DNA of 64,000 nucleotides from Kingella negevensis (lineage in GTDB: Bacteria > Pseudomonadota > Gammaproteobacteria > Burkholderiales > Neisseriaceae). Where the stretch lies: the NCBI RefSeq assembly GCF_030177895.1, contig NZ_CP123448.1, forward strand, positions 1,364,001 to 1,428,000, given 5' to 3'. A program made the translations under genes and the position numbers. Below, piece by piece: positions 28,979 through 36,842 of the stretch; the stretch's first letter is position 1; every line of letters starts with the position of its first letter. Below the pieces are notes generated by a model. It made no database searches, was not told the origin of the DNA, and worked only from the letters and a program-made list of their open reading frames with translations.

Positions 28979-29292
28979 TTTTTTCAGGCTGCCTTTAAGT
29001 GTTTAAAAATTGGGGCGAATTGTACGCGTTTTCAGGCAGCCTGAAAATTGGGTTAAAATAAACCTATACAGGTAAGTGTTTCCCTGTATTGAAATAACAC
29101 GGCTTGCCGAAGAAACCCGCAATATAAATAATATTTTTAGGCGCTGCTATTAAAACGATGAGCGATGTTTCTATTTACAAAAACATCGCTCATCTATTTT
29201 CGGGCTACCTGAAAGATTAAAAGAAACGGTGCGCGGGGCGCACCCTACTATTTTCAGGCTGCTTTAGTTTTAACCAATTTAGTTTTAACCAA
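28979..29292. other. Gene-free stretch between mnmG and the AEC pseudogene
   Basis: No gene is visible. It holds two uptake sequences, a 14-bp-arm hairpin (29157-29194, GATGAGCGATGTTT and its inverse) and a variant uptake-like site GGGCTACCTGAA at 29202-29213. There is also a GC-rich GGTGCGCGGGGCGCACC palindrome near 29229-29245. The hairpin may be a terminator for either neighbour. Confidence 0.5.
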
Positions 29293-30360
29293 TTAAGCAA
29301 ACACACTTTGCGCATTCAACACCGACAGGATAAACACTCAAACGATAATTGCCACCACCGCTAAAACCGTCGTCAGCCAAGACGCTTTCTTTGTCATAGT
29401 TAATCGCATACGCAACAGCAACGGTTGCTGGCGGCGTTGCCAACATAATGGTTACAGCAAACACAGCAGCGTAGTTCAAGCTGAAACCCATGCCCCCAAA
29501 CATCGCGTTGAACAAATACATAATCACCAAGAAAATCGGCGGTACAACAACCAATTTCATCACGGCGTAAATCCAAACGGCTTTTTCTTTCCCGGCTTCT
29601 TTGATTGAGATAGACGCTAAAGTCATACCAATCGCCAACCAAGCCAAAGGCGAAGACAAATCGCCCAAGTATTTAAAGCCTTTGAACACCCAAGGCAAAG
29701 TGCAAAGTTTGGTCGATACGGTAGAACGCCACTTGCGCTGTGGTAGCTGGCACTAATTCGCCTTTCACCACTTTCGCCGCAACCGCTACTTCCACTTTCG
29801 GCATATAAGGTTGCAACATCCACAAGATGAAACCAGCAAAAGTCGCAATCACAATTGGGTTCAAGAAAATCGTTTTCAGATGCTTTTTCTCGAACTTCGC
29901 GCCACTCATCACAATCAAAGCGTATGAATACAAGAATACGCGATAGGCAATGTTGAACAAGTTGGCGTACAAAGTGCCTGCTGGCAAAATCGCATTGATA
30001 ATCGGCAAACCAAAAAACGTGGTTGAACCAAAAATCGTCAGCATACGCAACGTGTCTTTTTTGTCGCCTTTGTATTGTGGGTACAACACAAAAGACAGGG
30101 CAATCAACAGCAAACATGCAATAAAACCAAACACAAACACACTCAAACCATTTTTAAAAGTCTGGTCGTCAATTTTGGTCATAAACGCGTTGAACACCAA
30201 AAATGGCAACGTTACATTCAGCAGCAACGCTGCTCAACACTTTCGCGCCATTTTCCGCCACGATATTCGCTTTGCGAGCGTAATAGCCCAAGCCAATCAC
30301 GAAAATCGTAGAGAACACCGCGCCGAGCAAACCATTGTCACTCAGAATTTTTAACATCAT
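29293..30360 (-). pseudogene. AEC-family (auxin efflux carrier-like) transporter, multiply frameshifted
   Basis: Three pieces in different frames make one protein of about 350 residues: MMLKILSDNGLLGAVFSTIF (from 30360), NVTLPFLVFNAFMTKIDDQT, and LGDLSSPLAWLAIGMTLASI. Breaks lie near 30225, 29690 and 29370. An in-frame TGA also occurs near the end (AVVAIIV-stop), before the expected terminus NAQSVFA. Related intact proteins export or import organic acids such as malate or lactate. It lies directly downstream of the D-2-hydroxyacid dehydrogenase on the same strand, so the pair may once have handled the same acid. Confidence 0.85.
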
Positions 30361-30380
30361 ATCCCTGAGCTAACTCCCGA

Positions 30381-31385
30381 TTATTTCAACACGCTGTTTG
30401 TCAAAGTGCCAGCCGTTAAAACTTCGTTCAAATTGTCGTAGCTGGTTTCAATCATGTTCGACAAGGCTTCATCGGTGTTTGAACCCACGTGCGGCGTAAT
30501 CAAAACTTTTGGATACAAGTTAATCAATTCTTGAACGTCAGCATCTGGCACATCGTTCAAGCTATCAAATTTTTTGAAGAAGAACTTGGTTTCTTCTGGC
30601 AACACGTCCGTGCCGAAACCTGCCAATTTGCCTGATTTAATCGCAGCCACAATTGCCGCGTTGTCTTGCAATTCGCCGCGAGCCGTGTTCACCAAAATCG
30701 CGCTGTCTTTCATTTTTGCCAAGAAATCCGCGTTAATCATTTTATCGTTTTCGCCTTTGAAATACGGAACGTGTACGCTTACAACATCACATTGCGCCAA
30801 CAATTCGTCCATTTCCAAGAACGTTACCACTTCTTTAGCGGCATCTGATTGGAACACGTCAAAGCCGTAAACCTCTGCGCCCAAGCCTTTAAACAATTTA
30901 GCTTCAGTCAAACCGATGCGACCTGTCCCTAAAATACCCACTTTGCAGTTGCGGATTTCTTTGCTGAACATGATTGGGGTTACGCGGAAATCCAAGCCGT
31001 GTGTGTGGTCTACGGTGTAAGCCACGTTACGCAACAAAGACATCGCCAAAGTTAAAGCCAATTCTGCAATCGCATTTGGTGAGTAAGATGGCACACGCGC
31101 CACTTGCAAGCCCAATTCTTTTGCGGCTTCTAAATCAATGTGATTGAAACCGACTGTGCGTGTGAACGCGTATTTGATGCCCCAGCTTGCTAGTTTTTCC
31201 AAGTTTTGGCGGTCGCCTTTACAGTTGCCACGGAAAATCACGGCATCGCTGCCTTTGGCTTCTTCAATGTTGTCGTGTGTGCAGAGGCTTTCAACCAGAT
31301 TCAGTTCGTAGCCATATTTGTTCAATTTTTTGAAAAATTCGACTTCGTTTGGGCGTACGCCGTAGCAGGTTACTTTGAAAGTCAT
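30381..31385 (-). CDS. D-2-hydroxyacid (probably D-lactate) dehydrogenase
   Basis: An NAD-dependent reductase of 2-keto acids. The 334-residue product has the NAD motif VGILGTGRIGLTEAKLFKGL near 148. The catalytic trio follows: Arg in VNTARGEL near 235, Glu in VLPEETKFFF near 264, and His in ITPHVGSN near 297. Overall it resembles fermentative D-lactate dehydrogenases, but the exact substrate (pyruvate or a branched 2-keto acid) cannot be read from sequence. An FNR-like site lies upstream (31475-31488). AAGGAAA precedes the ATG. It forms a unit with the decayed AEC transporter. Confidence 0.88.
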   Translation of the reverse strand: MTFKVTCYGVRPNEVEFFKKLNKYGYELNLVESLCTHDNIEEAKGSDAVIFRGNCKGDRQNLEKLASWGIKYAFTRTVGFNHIDLEAAKELGLQVARVPSYSPNAIAELALTLAMSLLRNVAYTVDHTHGLDFRVTPIMFSKEIRNCKVGILGTGRIGLTEAKLFKGLGAEVYGFDVFQSDAAKEVVTFLEMDELLAQCDVVSVHVPYFKGENDKMINADFLAKMKDSAILVNTARGELQDNAAIVAAIKSGKLAGFGTDVLPEETKFFFKKFDSLNDVPDADVQELINLYPKVLITPHVGSNTDEALSNMIETSYDNLNEVLTAGTLTNSVLK

Positions 31386-31447
31386 GATAGATTTCCTTGA
31401 ATGGAGTGGTTAAAAAATTTTATGTAATTTTATACCAACTGTGCTTA

Positions 31448-31488
31448 TTCATATAACATAAATATCCATTTATGCTGATGATTATCAA
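31448..31488 (-). promoter_or_regulatory. FNR-like promoter of the D-2-hydroxyacid dehydrogenase gene
   Basis: On the minus strand TTGATAATCATCAG (31475-31488) matches the FNR consensus at 9 of 10 defined bases. TATGAA (31448-31453) is centred 31 bases downstream, close to class II spacing. This fits anaerobic expression of a fermentative enzyme. Confidence 0.55.
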
Positions 31489-31550
31489 ATTTTGCGCTAT
31501 AAAATAGCGTGAATGGTTTTCAGGCTGCATTTAATTACTCTAAATACACA

Positions 31551-31585
31551 AGCAGCCTGAAAACTATTTTTCAGGCTGCTTTTTC
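31551..31585 (-). terminator. Terminator of the two-repeat secreted protein gene
   Basis: AGCAGCCTGAAAA and its inverse, with A and T runs, directly follow the stop at 31587 on the minus strand. Confidence 0.75.
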
Positions 31586-31586
31586 T

Positions 31587-32426
31587 TTAATTCGACAAAT
31601 CTTCAATCACATGAATGTGGTATTCGCATTTATCTTCTTTGCATTGCACCATTTTGGCTTCCACTTCGTATGTGCCGTCTTGTTTAATGGCTTGCGTAAA
31701 CAATGGGAACACATCATCAGAAGTGTCTTCTTCAATCGTTTTGCCGTTTTGCGACAATTTCAAATCAATATTGTCGCATTGGATTGGCGCACAATCGGCG
31801 TAAAAACGGTATTTTTTATCGGCTTTCAATGGCACGCTGAGCGTTTTGCTTTCGCCTGTGGCTAAAGTGCTGCGGTCGTACACCACTTCGCCCTCGCTGC
31901 TGTTGCTCGCAGAAATCAAATTAGATGTGCGTTGTTGTTTCAGATATTCGTCTGGACTGAGTGTGTCGGGGTCTTCAGAAAATTCTTCGGCTTCTGCTTT
32001 GCCTAGATTCACGACATCTACATGATACGCGCAGCCGCTTTTGGTTGTGCAAGCTGCCATGGTGGCGTGAACGGCGTAGGTTTGGGTTTTGCTCGGTGTG
32101 ATGTTGAGCATGGGAATGTCGTCATCGCCGTAATCTTTGTCAATCACTTCGCCATTAGCAAACAAACCCAAATTCAGGTCGGAACAGTTGTCATCACAAT
32201 CGCCGTAAATGCGGTAGTTCGCGCCTTTGGTTAGGCGGACGGTATGCGTGGCGGTTTTGCCTTGCGCGAGTTTGCTGCGTTTGTAATACGCGCTGGCTTG
32301 TTTGGCTGGCAAGCTGCTGCGTGTGAGATTGGCTTGATGTTCGTGTGATAAATCATCTGCGGCGAATGCGGTTTGGCTGAATGCGCTGGCAAACGAAAAC
32401 GCGGTTAATAATGCGATTTTTTTCAT
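31587..32426 (-). CDS. Secreted protein with two tandem cysteine-containing domains
   Basis: 279 residues with a signal peptide (ALLTAFSFASAFSQTAFA). Two homologous halves follow. Residues about 48-135 (YKRSKLAQGKTATHTVRLTK) and 185-275 (YDRSTLATGESKTLSVPLKA) align. Each carries a Y-R-I/F-Y-G/A-D-C start, a second Cys four or five residues later, and a C-x5-C-x-YH ending. The shape suggests two beta-sandwich domains of the kind seen in pre-peptidase C-terminal (PPC-like) modules, each stabilised by disulfides. I do not recognise a named family. It is monocistronic, divergent from the ClC gene. Confidence 0.8.
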   Translation of the reverse strand: MKKIALLTAFSFASAFSQTAFAADDLSHEHQANLTRSSLPAKQASAYYKRSKLAQGKTATHTVRLTKGANYRIYGDCDDNCSDLNLGLFANGEVIDKDYGDDDIPMLNITPSKTQTYAVHATMAACTTKSGCAYHVDVVNLGKAEAEEFSEDPDTLSPDEYLKQQRTSNLISASNSSEGEVVYDRSTLATGESKTLSVPLKADKKYRFYADCAPIQCDNIDLKLSQNGKTIEEDTSDDVFPLFTQAIKQDGTYEVEAKMVQCKEDKCEYHIHVIEDLSN

Positions 32427-32553
32427 GTATTTGCCCTCTCGGTAGGCGATTAAAGTTATGTCATCTTAAGTTAAATATAGATAATTTGCAAAGTTTTCAG
32501 GCTGCCTGAAACGTGGTTTAAAATACGGTTTTTATGATGAATTAGAATGGTTT

Positions 32554-33924
32554 GTGATGAATTTTGTGAATACGAAAATTTCGCGGTGGATTCGTTATAT
32601 TTGGGTGCATAAAGTGCGCCAATTTCATCGGCTGTCGCATAAGTGGGTGGCATTGTTTTATTCGTTTGTGGGCGCGACTTTGGTGGCAGCTTCGGCGATG
32701 TTGTTCGCACATATGGCAGAATTTGCGCTGGAATGGAATACGCGATTGGTGAAACAATTTCCTTGGTTTGCGTGGGTGGCGTTACCTTTGGGTTTGCCTG
32801 TGATTTTGTGGTTTACGCGGCGGTTTGCGCCTTACACTTCAGGCAGTGGCATTCCGCAAGTGTTGGCTTCGTTGGCGTTGCCGTATGGTCAGCCGAAAAA
32901 ACGGGCGGTGCGCTTTCGGGAGACGCTCTACAAAATTCCGCTCACGTTTTTGGGTATGCTGGCAGGTGCGTCGATTGGGCGCGAAGGTCCTTCGGTGCAA
33001 GTGGGCGCGGCGGTGATGGCTTCTTGGGGGCGTTGGTGCAGAAAACGGCAGTTGGCGTTTATTGGTCTGCAAGACAATGATTTGCTGGCGGCTGGCGCGG
33101 CAGGTGGTTTGGCGGCGGCGTTTAATGCACCGTTGGCAGGCGTAATTTTTGCGATTGAGGAACTGGGGCGCGGCGTGATGTTGCGCTGGGAACGCAAAAT
33201 TTTTCTATGCATTTTAATGGCGGGTTTTGTTCAGGTGGCGATGAATGGCAACAATCCGTATTTTTATGGGTTTTATGGCAAACCTATTGAAAATATGCTG
33301 ATGTGGGCGGTGCTGGGCGCGTTGATTTGCGGTGTGGCTGGCGGTTTGTTTGCGCGATTTTTGTTTAAGGGCGTTACTTGGGTTGTGCCGAAAAAAAGCC
33401 GCGCTTGGGTGGGCAATCATCCGTTTATTATGGCGGCGATTTTGGGTGTGCTGCTGGCGGCGATTGGCACGCTAAACAGTAGCGACACTTACGGCACGGG
33501 TTATCAGCAAGTTTCTGCGGCGTTGCGTGGCACTTATGACGCGCCTGTGGGCGTGGCAGTCGGCAAATGGTTGGCGACGGTGTTTTCTTATTGGGCGGGG
33601 ATACCAGGCGGCATTTTCACGCCGTGTTTGTCGATTGGCGCGATGATTGGGCAACAGTTGGCGGATTTGAACCAGTTGGGCGGTGCGTCTAATGTGTTGG
33701 TATTGCTGTGCATGGCAGGATTTTTGTCGGGCGCGACGCAATCGCCTTTAACGGCGAGTGTGGTGGTGATGGAAATGACGGGTAGTATTAACTTGCTGAT
33801 TTGGTTGCTGCTGTGTTCGCTGATTGCAACGGTGGTTTCACGCCAGTTCTGCCCGAAACCGTTTTATCATGCAGCGTCTGTGCGGTTTCGTCAGCGTGTG
33901 ATGACGGAATGTGAGAGTAAATAG
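32554..33924 (+). CDS. ClC-family chloride channel/transporter
   Basis: An integral membrane chloride channel or H+/Cl- exchanger. The 456-residue product carries the three ClC anion-binding motifs in order: GSGIPQVL near 96, GREGPSVQVGAAV near 144, and GGIFTPCLSIGAMIG near 349. About 10 to 12 membrane helices and no CBS domains are seen. The Glu in GREGP is the gating glutamate. The family cannot be split into channel versus exchanger with confidence here. It ends in a DUS hairpin just before the second IS1 copy. Confidence 0.93.
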   Translation: MMNFVNTKISRWIRYIWVHKVRQFHRLSHKWVALFYSFVGATLVAASAMLFAHMAEFALEWNTRLVKQFPWFAWVALPLGLPVILWFTRRFAPYTSGSGIPQVLASLALPYGQPKKRAVRFRETLYKIPLTFLGMLAGASIGREGPSVQVGAAVMASWGRWCRKRQLAFIGLQDNDLLAAGAAGGLAAAFNAPLAGVIFAIEELGRGVMLRWERKIFLCILMAGFVQVAMNGNNPYFYGFYGKPIENMLMWAVLGALICGVAGGLFARFLFKGVTWVVPKKSRAWVGNHPFIMAAILGVLLAAIGTLNSSDTYGTGYQQVSAALRGTYDAPVGVAVGKWLATVFSYWAGIPGGIFTPCLSIGAMIGQQLADLNQLGGASNVLVLLCMAGFLSGATQSPLTASVVVMEMTGSINLLIWLLLCSLIATVVSRQFCPKPFYHAASVRFRQRVMTECESK

Positions 33925-33926
33925 TT

Positions 33927-33966
33927 TTTCAGGCTGCGTTAGAGATACAATAACGCAGCCTGAAAA
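33927..33966 (+). terminator. DUS-pair terminator after the ClC gene
   Basis: TTTTCAGGCTGCGTTA and its inverse TAACGCAGCCTGAAAA around a short loop, without a strong T-run. Confidence 0.55.
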
Positions 33967-33973
33967 TATTTTG

Positions 33974-34780
33974 GGTGGTGTCCTGAAAAGTGTGCTGTAA
34001 AACTAAACAATGCCAAAATGAATATCAAAGAAAGCCAAATCAAAAACTTTCTTGTGATAAAACATACTTTTAGAAAAGCAACACGTTTTTCTAAACGCTC
34101 GCCTTACTTTGTGCCGTAAACGACAGTTATTACCCTCAATGCCAACTGTGTGTTGCTTACCAACTAGATGCCATTCTTCATTTGAAAAGACATTTAAAAA
34201 TGCAGCCCAGTCGTCGGTCGCCATTCTGTCATAGGTTACACGCAACTCTTTCAAACGCCGTTTGAGTGCTCGCGCTGTTGCTAAATCGCGCTTACCCCAA
34301 ACGTAAGCGACAATTTCGCCACTTTCTCTGTGATAGGCATAGACTAGCCACACTTTATTAGACTTGTTACCGACAAATGTCCAAAACTCGTCTATTTCAA
34401 GTGTAGAGTAATGTTTTTGTTTAGGAAATGGCTCAAACTCATGGCGTTTTAAGGCAGCCTGAACTTTGTCTTTGCTGTAACCCGTAATTGCTGCAATATC
34501 GCGAATGCCACAACCTCTAACGGTCATTCTCCAAACCTGTTCATCAGCTTTGGAATGACAACCCTTATAGGTAAGGTTATGGTCGCCAATAAAATTACGG
34601 CAGCAATCTTTACAAAAATACTTTTGTTTACGATTGCCAGAGTAGCCATTTTTCTTTATATTTTGTCCTTGGCAGCGAGGACAAGTTAGAGTTATTTCTG
34701 TTTTCACACATTCAATAATACTCTGTTCTCGCTGCTTTTTTATTGCTTATTTTTTACAGCACACTTTTCAGGACATCACC
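33974..34780 (-). mobile_element. IS1-family insertion sequence, copy 2
   Basis: 807 bp, with the same length, orientation and ends (GGTGGTGTCC ... GGACATCACC) as copy 1 and only scattered base differences. No target duplication is visible: the left flank reads ATATTTTG and the right CAATAACG. The flanks on both sides carry similar AACGCAGCCTGAAAATA stretches. The missing duplication hints at a rearrangement after insertion. Confidence 0.9.
34003..34707 (-). CDS. IS1-family transposase, copy 2
   Basis: 234 residues, intact, with the same zinc ribbon, helix-turn-helix and DDE regions as copy 1. Differences include LTCPRC for LICPRC at the start, RESGEIV for RESDEIV and YDRMATDD for YDRIATDD. 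It contains the perfect uptake sequence at 34452-34463. Both copies look capable of making transposase. Confidence 0.92.
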   Translation of the reverse strand: MKTEITLTCPRCQGQNIKKNGYSGNRKQKYFCKDCCRNFIGDHNLTYKGCHSKADEQVWRMTVRGCGIRDIAAITGYSKDKVQAALKRHEFEPFPKQKHYSTLEIDEFWTFVGNKSNKVWLVYAYHRESGEIVAYVWGKRDLATARALKRRLKELRVTYDRMATDDWAAFLNVFSNEEWHLVGKQHTVGIEGNNCRLRHKVRRAFRKTCCFSKSMFYHKKVFDLAFFDIHFGIV

Positions 34781-34817
34781 CAATAACGCAGCCTGAAAAT
34801 ACTTTGGGAGACCATAA

Positions 34818-35792
34818 ATGACGACTTCTGTTTATTATCTATTGAATGCACTCGCGCGGCGTGGCGGCACTTATGTAATGTTCGACCATATCCGCACACT
34901 TCGCAAACATAACATCAACGCACAATTTTTATTTGTCGGCAGCGACTGGCCAGGCTTTGAAGAAAACTTACGCACACTCAATGCTGCCGATGTTCCCGTG
35001 GCACAAATCAACGAAGTCCACGTAAAAGGTGATTTTGAACGCGCATGGTTTATCGCCCCTGAAACCTTGTCTTACACGCACTATATTCAGCCTCTAAACA
35101 TTCAAAACCTAGTCTTGCACAACCAAAATCCACTTTATACGCATTACTACGCTGACGACGCAAAACAGATTAACGCGCAACCCAATCTAAAACGAATAAT
35201 TGTGCCAAGCCATTACACCAAATGGAAATTGCAAGACATGGGCATTAATAGACCGATTGATGTCGTGTTGCCCTATATTCCTGATATTTTTCAGGCTGCC
35301 GAAAAACCAAAAGATTGCATTAACATTACTTGCTACACCAGTAAACGCGCTGATGAAATCAAATTAATTCAGTTTTATTTTGAATCCTTGCGCGGCACAT
35401 TGCCCATGCCTGTAAACTTCTTCAGCATTTCAGGTTCACGCGAAGACATCGCGCAAGCTATGGCAAAATCACACATTTTTCTGTCGCTCGCCAAAAACGA
35501 ATCGCTGGGTTTAATGGCATTGGAAGCCATGGCTTCAGGCTGCCATATGGTCGGGTTTTCAGGGTTTACCGAATTTGAACGCAACGATTGCTTAAGCCCA
35601 TCCAACGGCGATTGGGTGCAAGAGGGCGAATATCACGCCTTAGCCAAAAAATTGGAACAGGCGATTTTTCAGGCTGCGTCAGGTTTGCCCAACCCCATTA
35701 TTCAAGCAGGACAAAATATGGTGAATCAGCGTTATCGTTATCCACAGTTTGAAGCAGCTTTGCTGCAAGCGATTGGGCATTTAGCCGCATAA
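34818..35792 (+). CDS. GT-B fold glycosyltransferase (GT4-like)
   Basis: 324 residues. The C-terminal half has the retaining GT4 motif KNESLGLMALEAMASGCHMV near 230 (an E-x7-E arrangement), preceded by HIFLSLA. The N-terminal half starts YYLLNALARRGGTYVMFDHI, typical of the acceptor-side Rossmann domain. No signal peptide or membrane segment is present. It probably adds a sugar to a cell-surface glycan, but donor and acceptor cannot be read. It stands alone between IS1 copy 2 and the broken aldehyde dehydrogenase, so its former operon context may be lost. GGGAG precedes the ATG. Confidence 0.82.
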   Translation: MTTSVYYLLNALARRGGTYVMFDHIRTLRKHNINAQFLFVGSDWPGFEENLRTLNAADVPVAQINEVHVKGDFERAWFIAPETLSYTHYIQPLNIQNLVLHNQNPLYTHYYADDAKQINAQPNLKRIIVPSHYTKWKLQDMGINRPIDVVLPYIPDIFQAAEKPKDCINITCYTSKRADEIKLIQFYFESLRGTLPMPVNFFSISGSREDIAQAMAKSHIFLSLAKNESLGLMALEAMASGCHMVGFSGFTEFERNDCLSPSNGDWVQEGEYHALAKKLEQAIFQAASGLPNPIIQAGQNMVNQRYRYPQFEAALLQAIGHLAA

Positions 35793-35838
35793 CTTTTCAG
35801 GCTGCATTTTGAAACTTCAGAATGCAGCCTGAAAAGTT
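35793..35838 (+). terminator. Terminator after the glycosyltransferase gene
   Basis: An 18-base arm AACTTTTCAGGCTGCATT and its inverse AATGCAGCCTGAAAAGTT surround a 12-base loop. Confidence 0.6.
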
Positions 35839-36024
35839 AATTACATGTATCAACAGCCAAATAGTTCATTTGATTGATGCAAAATCACCATGTAGTCTAT
35901 TGTAATAATAAGAAAATCAAGACTATACTAACGATACGGTTGGCAGTTTTTATTATTTTGTCTATCAGTGGTTTGAATGATAGTGGACGCACATCAAGGA
36001 GCAACATCATGGCAAAAGATTTAA

Positions 36025-36842
36025 GAACCTGTATTCACAAAAATGATAAAATATCTTTATGACTAGAAAATCCTACCCAACAGACTTAACAGATGCCCAA
36101 TGGCAAGCGATTGAGCCACATTTTAACCAGCTACGCCACTACAAATGGGATAAACGTCAATTAGTGAATGCCGTTTTGTACATCACCAAAACAGGTTGCC
36201 AATGGCGTATGCTGCCCAATGATTTTCCACCTTATTCAACCGTATGGAGTTTCTATCGCAGAGCCAATCAATCAGGCTTATGGGATAGAATTCTTTTGGC
36301 ATTGATTCAAAAAAACGTTTAATCCATCAAAAACAAGCAATGCCAACTTATGCCATTATTGATTCACAAAGTGTCAAAATAGCTTCTAGCGCACATGATA
36401 AAGGTTTTGATGGAGGTAAAAAAATCAAAGGTCGTAAGCGACATATAGCTGTTGATACGTTGGGTAATCTATTGTCTGTTGTGGTTCATGCAGCCAATAT
36501 TCATGACACAAAAGCAGGTATTTTTGTAGCAAAAAAAGCGTTTGAGACCTATCCGAGTTTAAAAGGTTTCTGTGCGGACGCAGGTTATCGGAATACATTT
36601 GAGCGTGAAGTATCAGAGCAATTGGGTTTAACTGTTGAGATTTCAAAGAGAATTCAAGATATTTCTTGGCATATTCTGCCCAAACGTTGGATTGTAGAAC
36701 GAACGTTTGCATGGTTAGGTTGGTCTCGACGTTTAGCAAAAGATTTTGAGCAGACGAATTTATCTGCTGAAAATTTTGTTAAACTAGGGTATATTTCACA
36801 AATATTAAAATTTATCAAATAGTTGTTTGTGAATACGGGTTC
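36025..36842 (+). mobile_element. IS5-family (IS427-type) insertion sequence
   Basis: 818 bp with inverted ends GAACCTGTATTCACAAA and GAACCCGTATTCACAAA, flanked by a TAA target duplication (36022-36024 and 36843-36845). It carries two overlapping frames joined by a -1 slippery site. It splits the aldehyde dehydrogenase gene. Confidence 0.92.
36059..36822 (+). CDS. IS5-family transposase made by programmed -1 frameshift
   Basis: OrfA (36059-36322, MTRKSYPTDLTDAQWQAIEP) and OrfB (open from about 36313 to 36822, with YAIIDSQSVK and GRKRHIAVDTLGNLL) form one DDE protein of about 254 residues. The junction at about 36309-36317 is the canonical heptamer A-AAA-AAC. A -1 slip there yields IQK-N/K-RLIHQKQAMPTYAII. 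The catalytic residues are D in IDSQS, D in CADAGYR and E in VERTFAWLGW. Both halves look intact, so the element is probably active. Confidence 0.9.

Noticed and set aside
29202..29213. GGGCTACCTGAA as an Eikenella-dialect uptake sequence
   Set aside because: A single near match among many standard cores; more likely a mutated copy.
32643..33080. 145-residue frame inside the ClC gene
   Set aside because: A shifted-frame shadow of a clear ClC coding sequence.
35738..35746. Another TTATCCACA DnaA box
   Set aside because: It lies in the 3' part of the glycosyltransferase gene, isolated and far from dnaA; probably chance.
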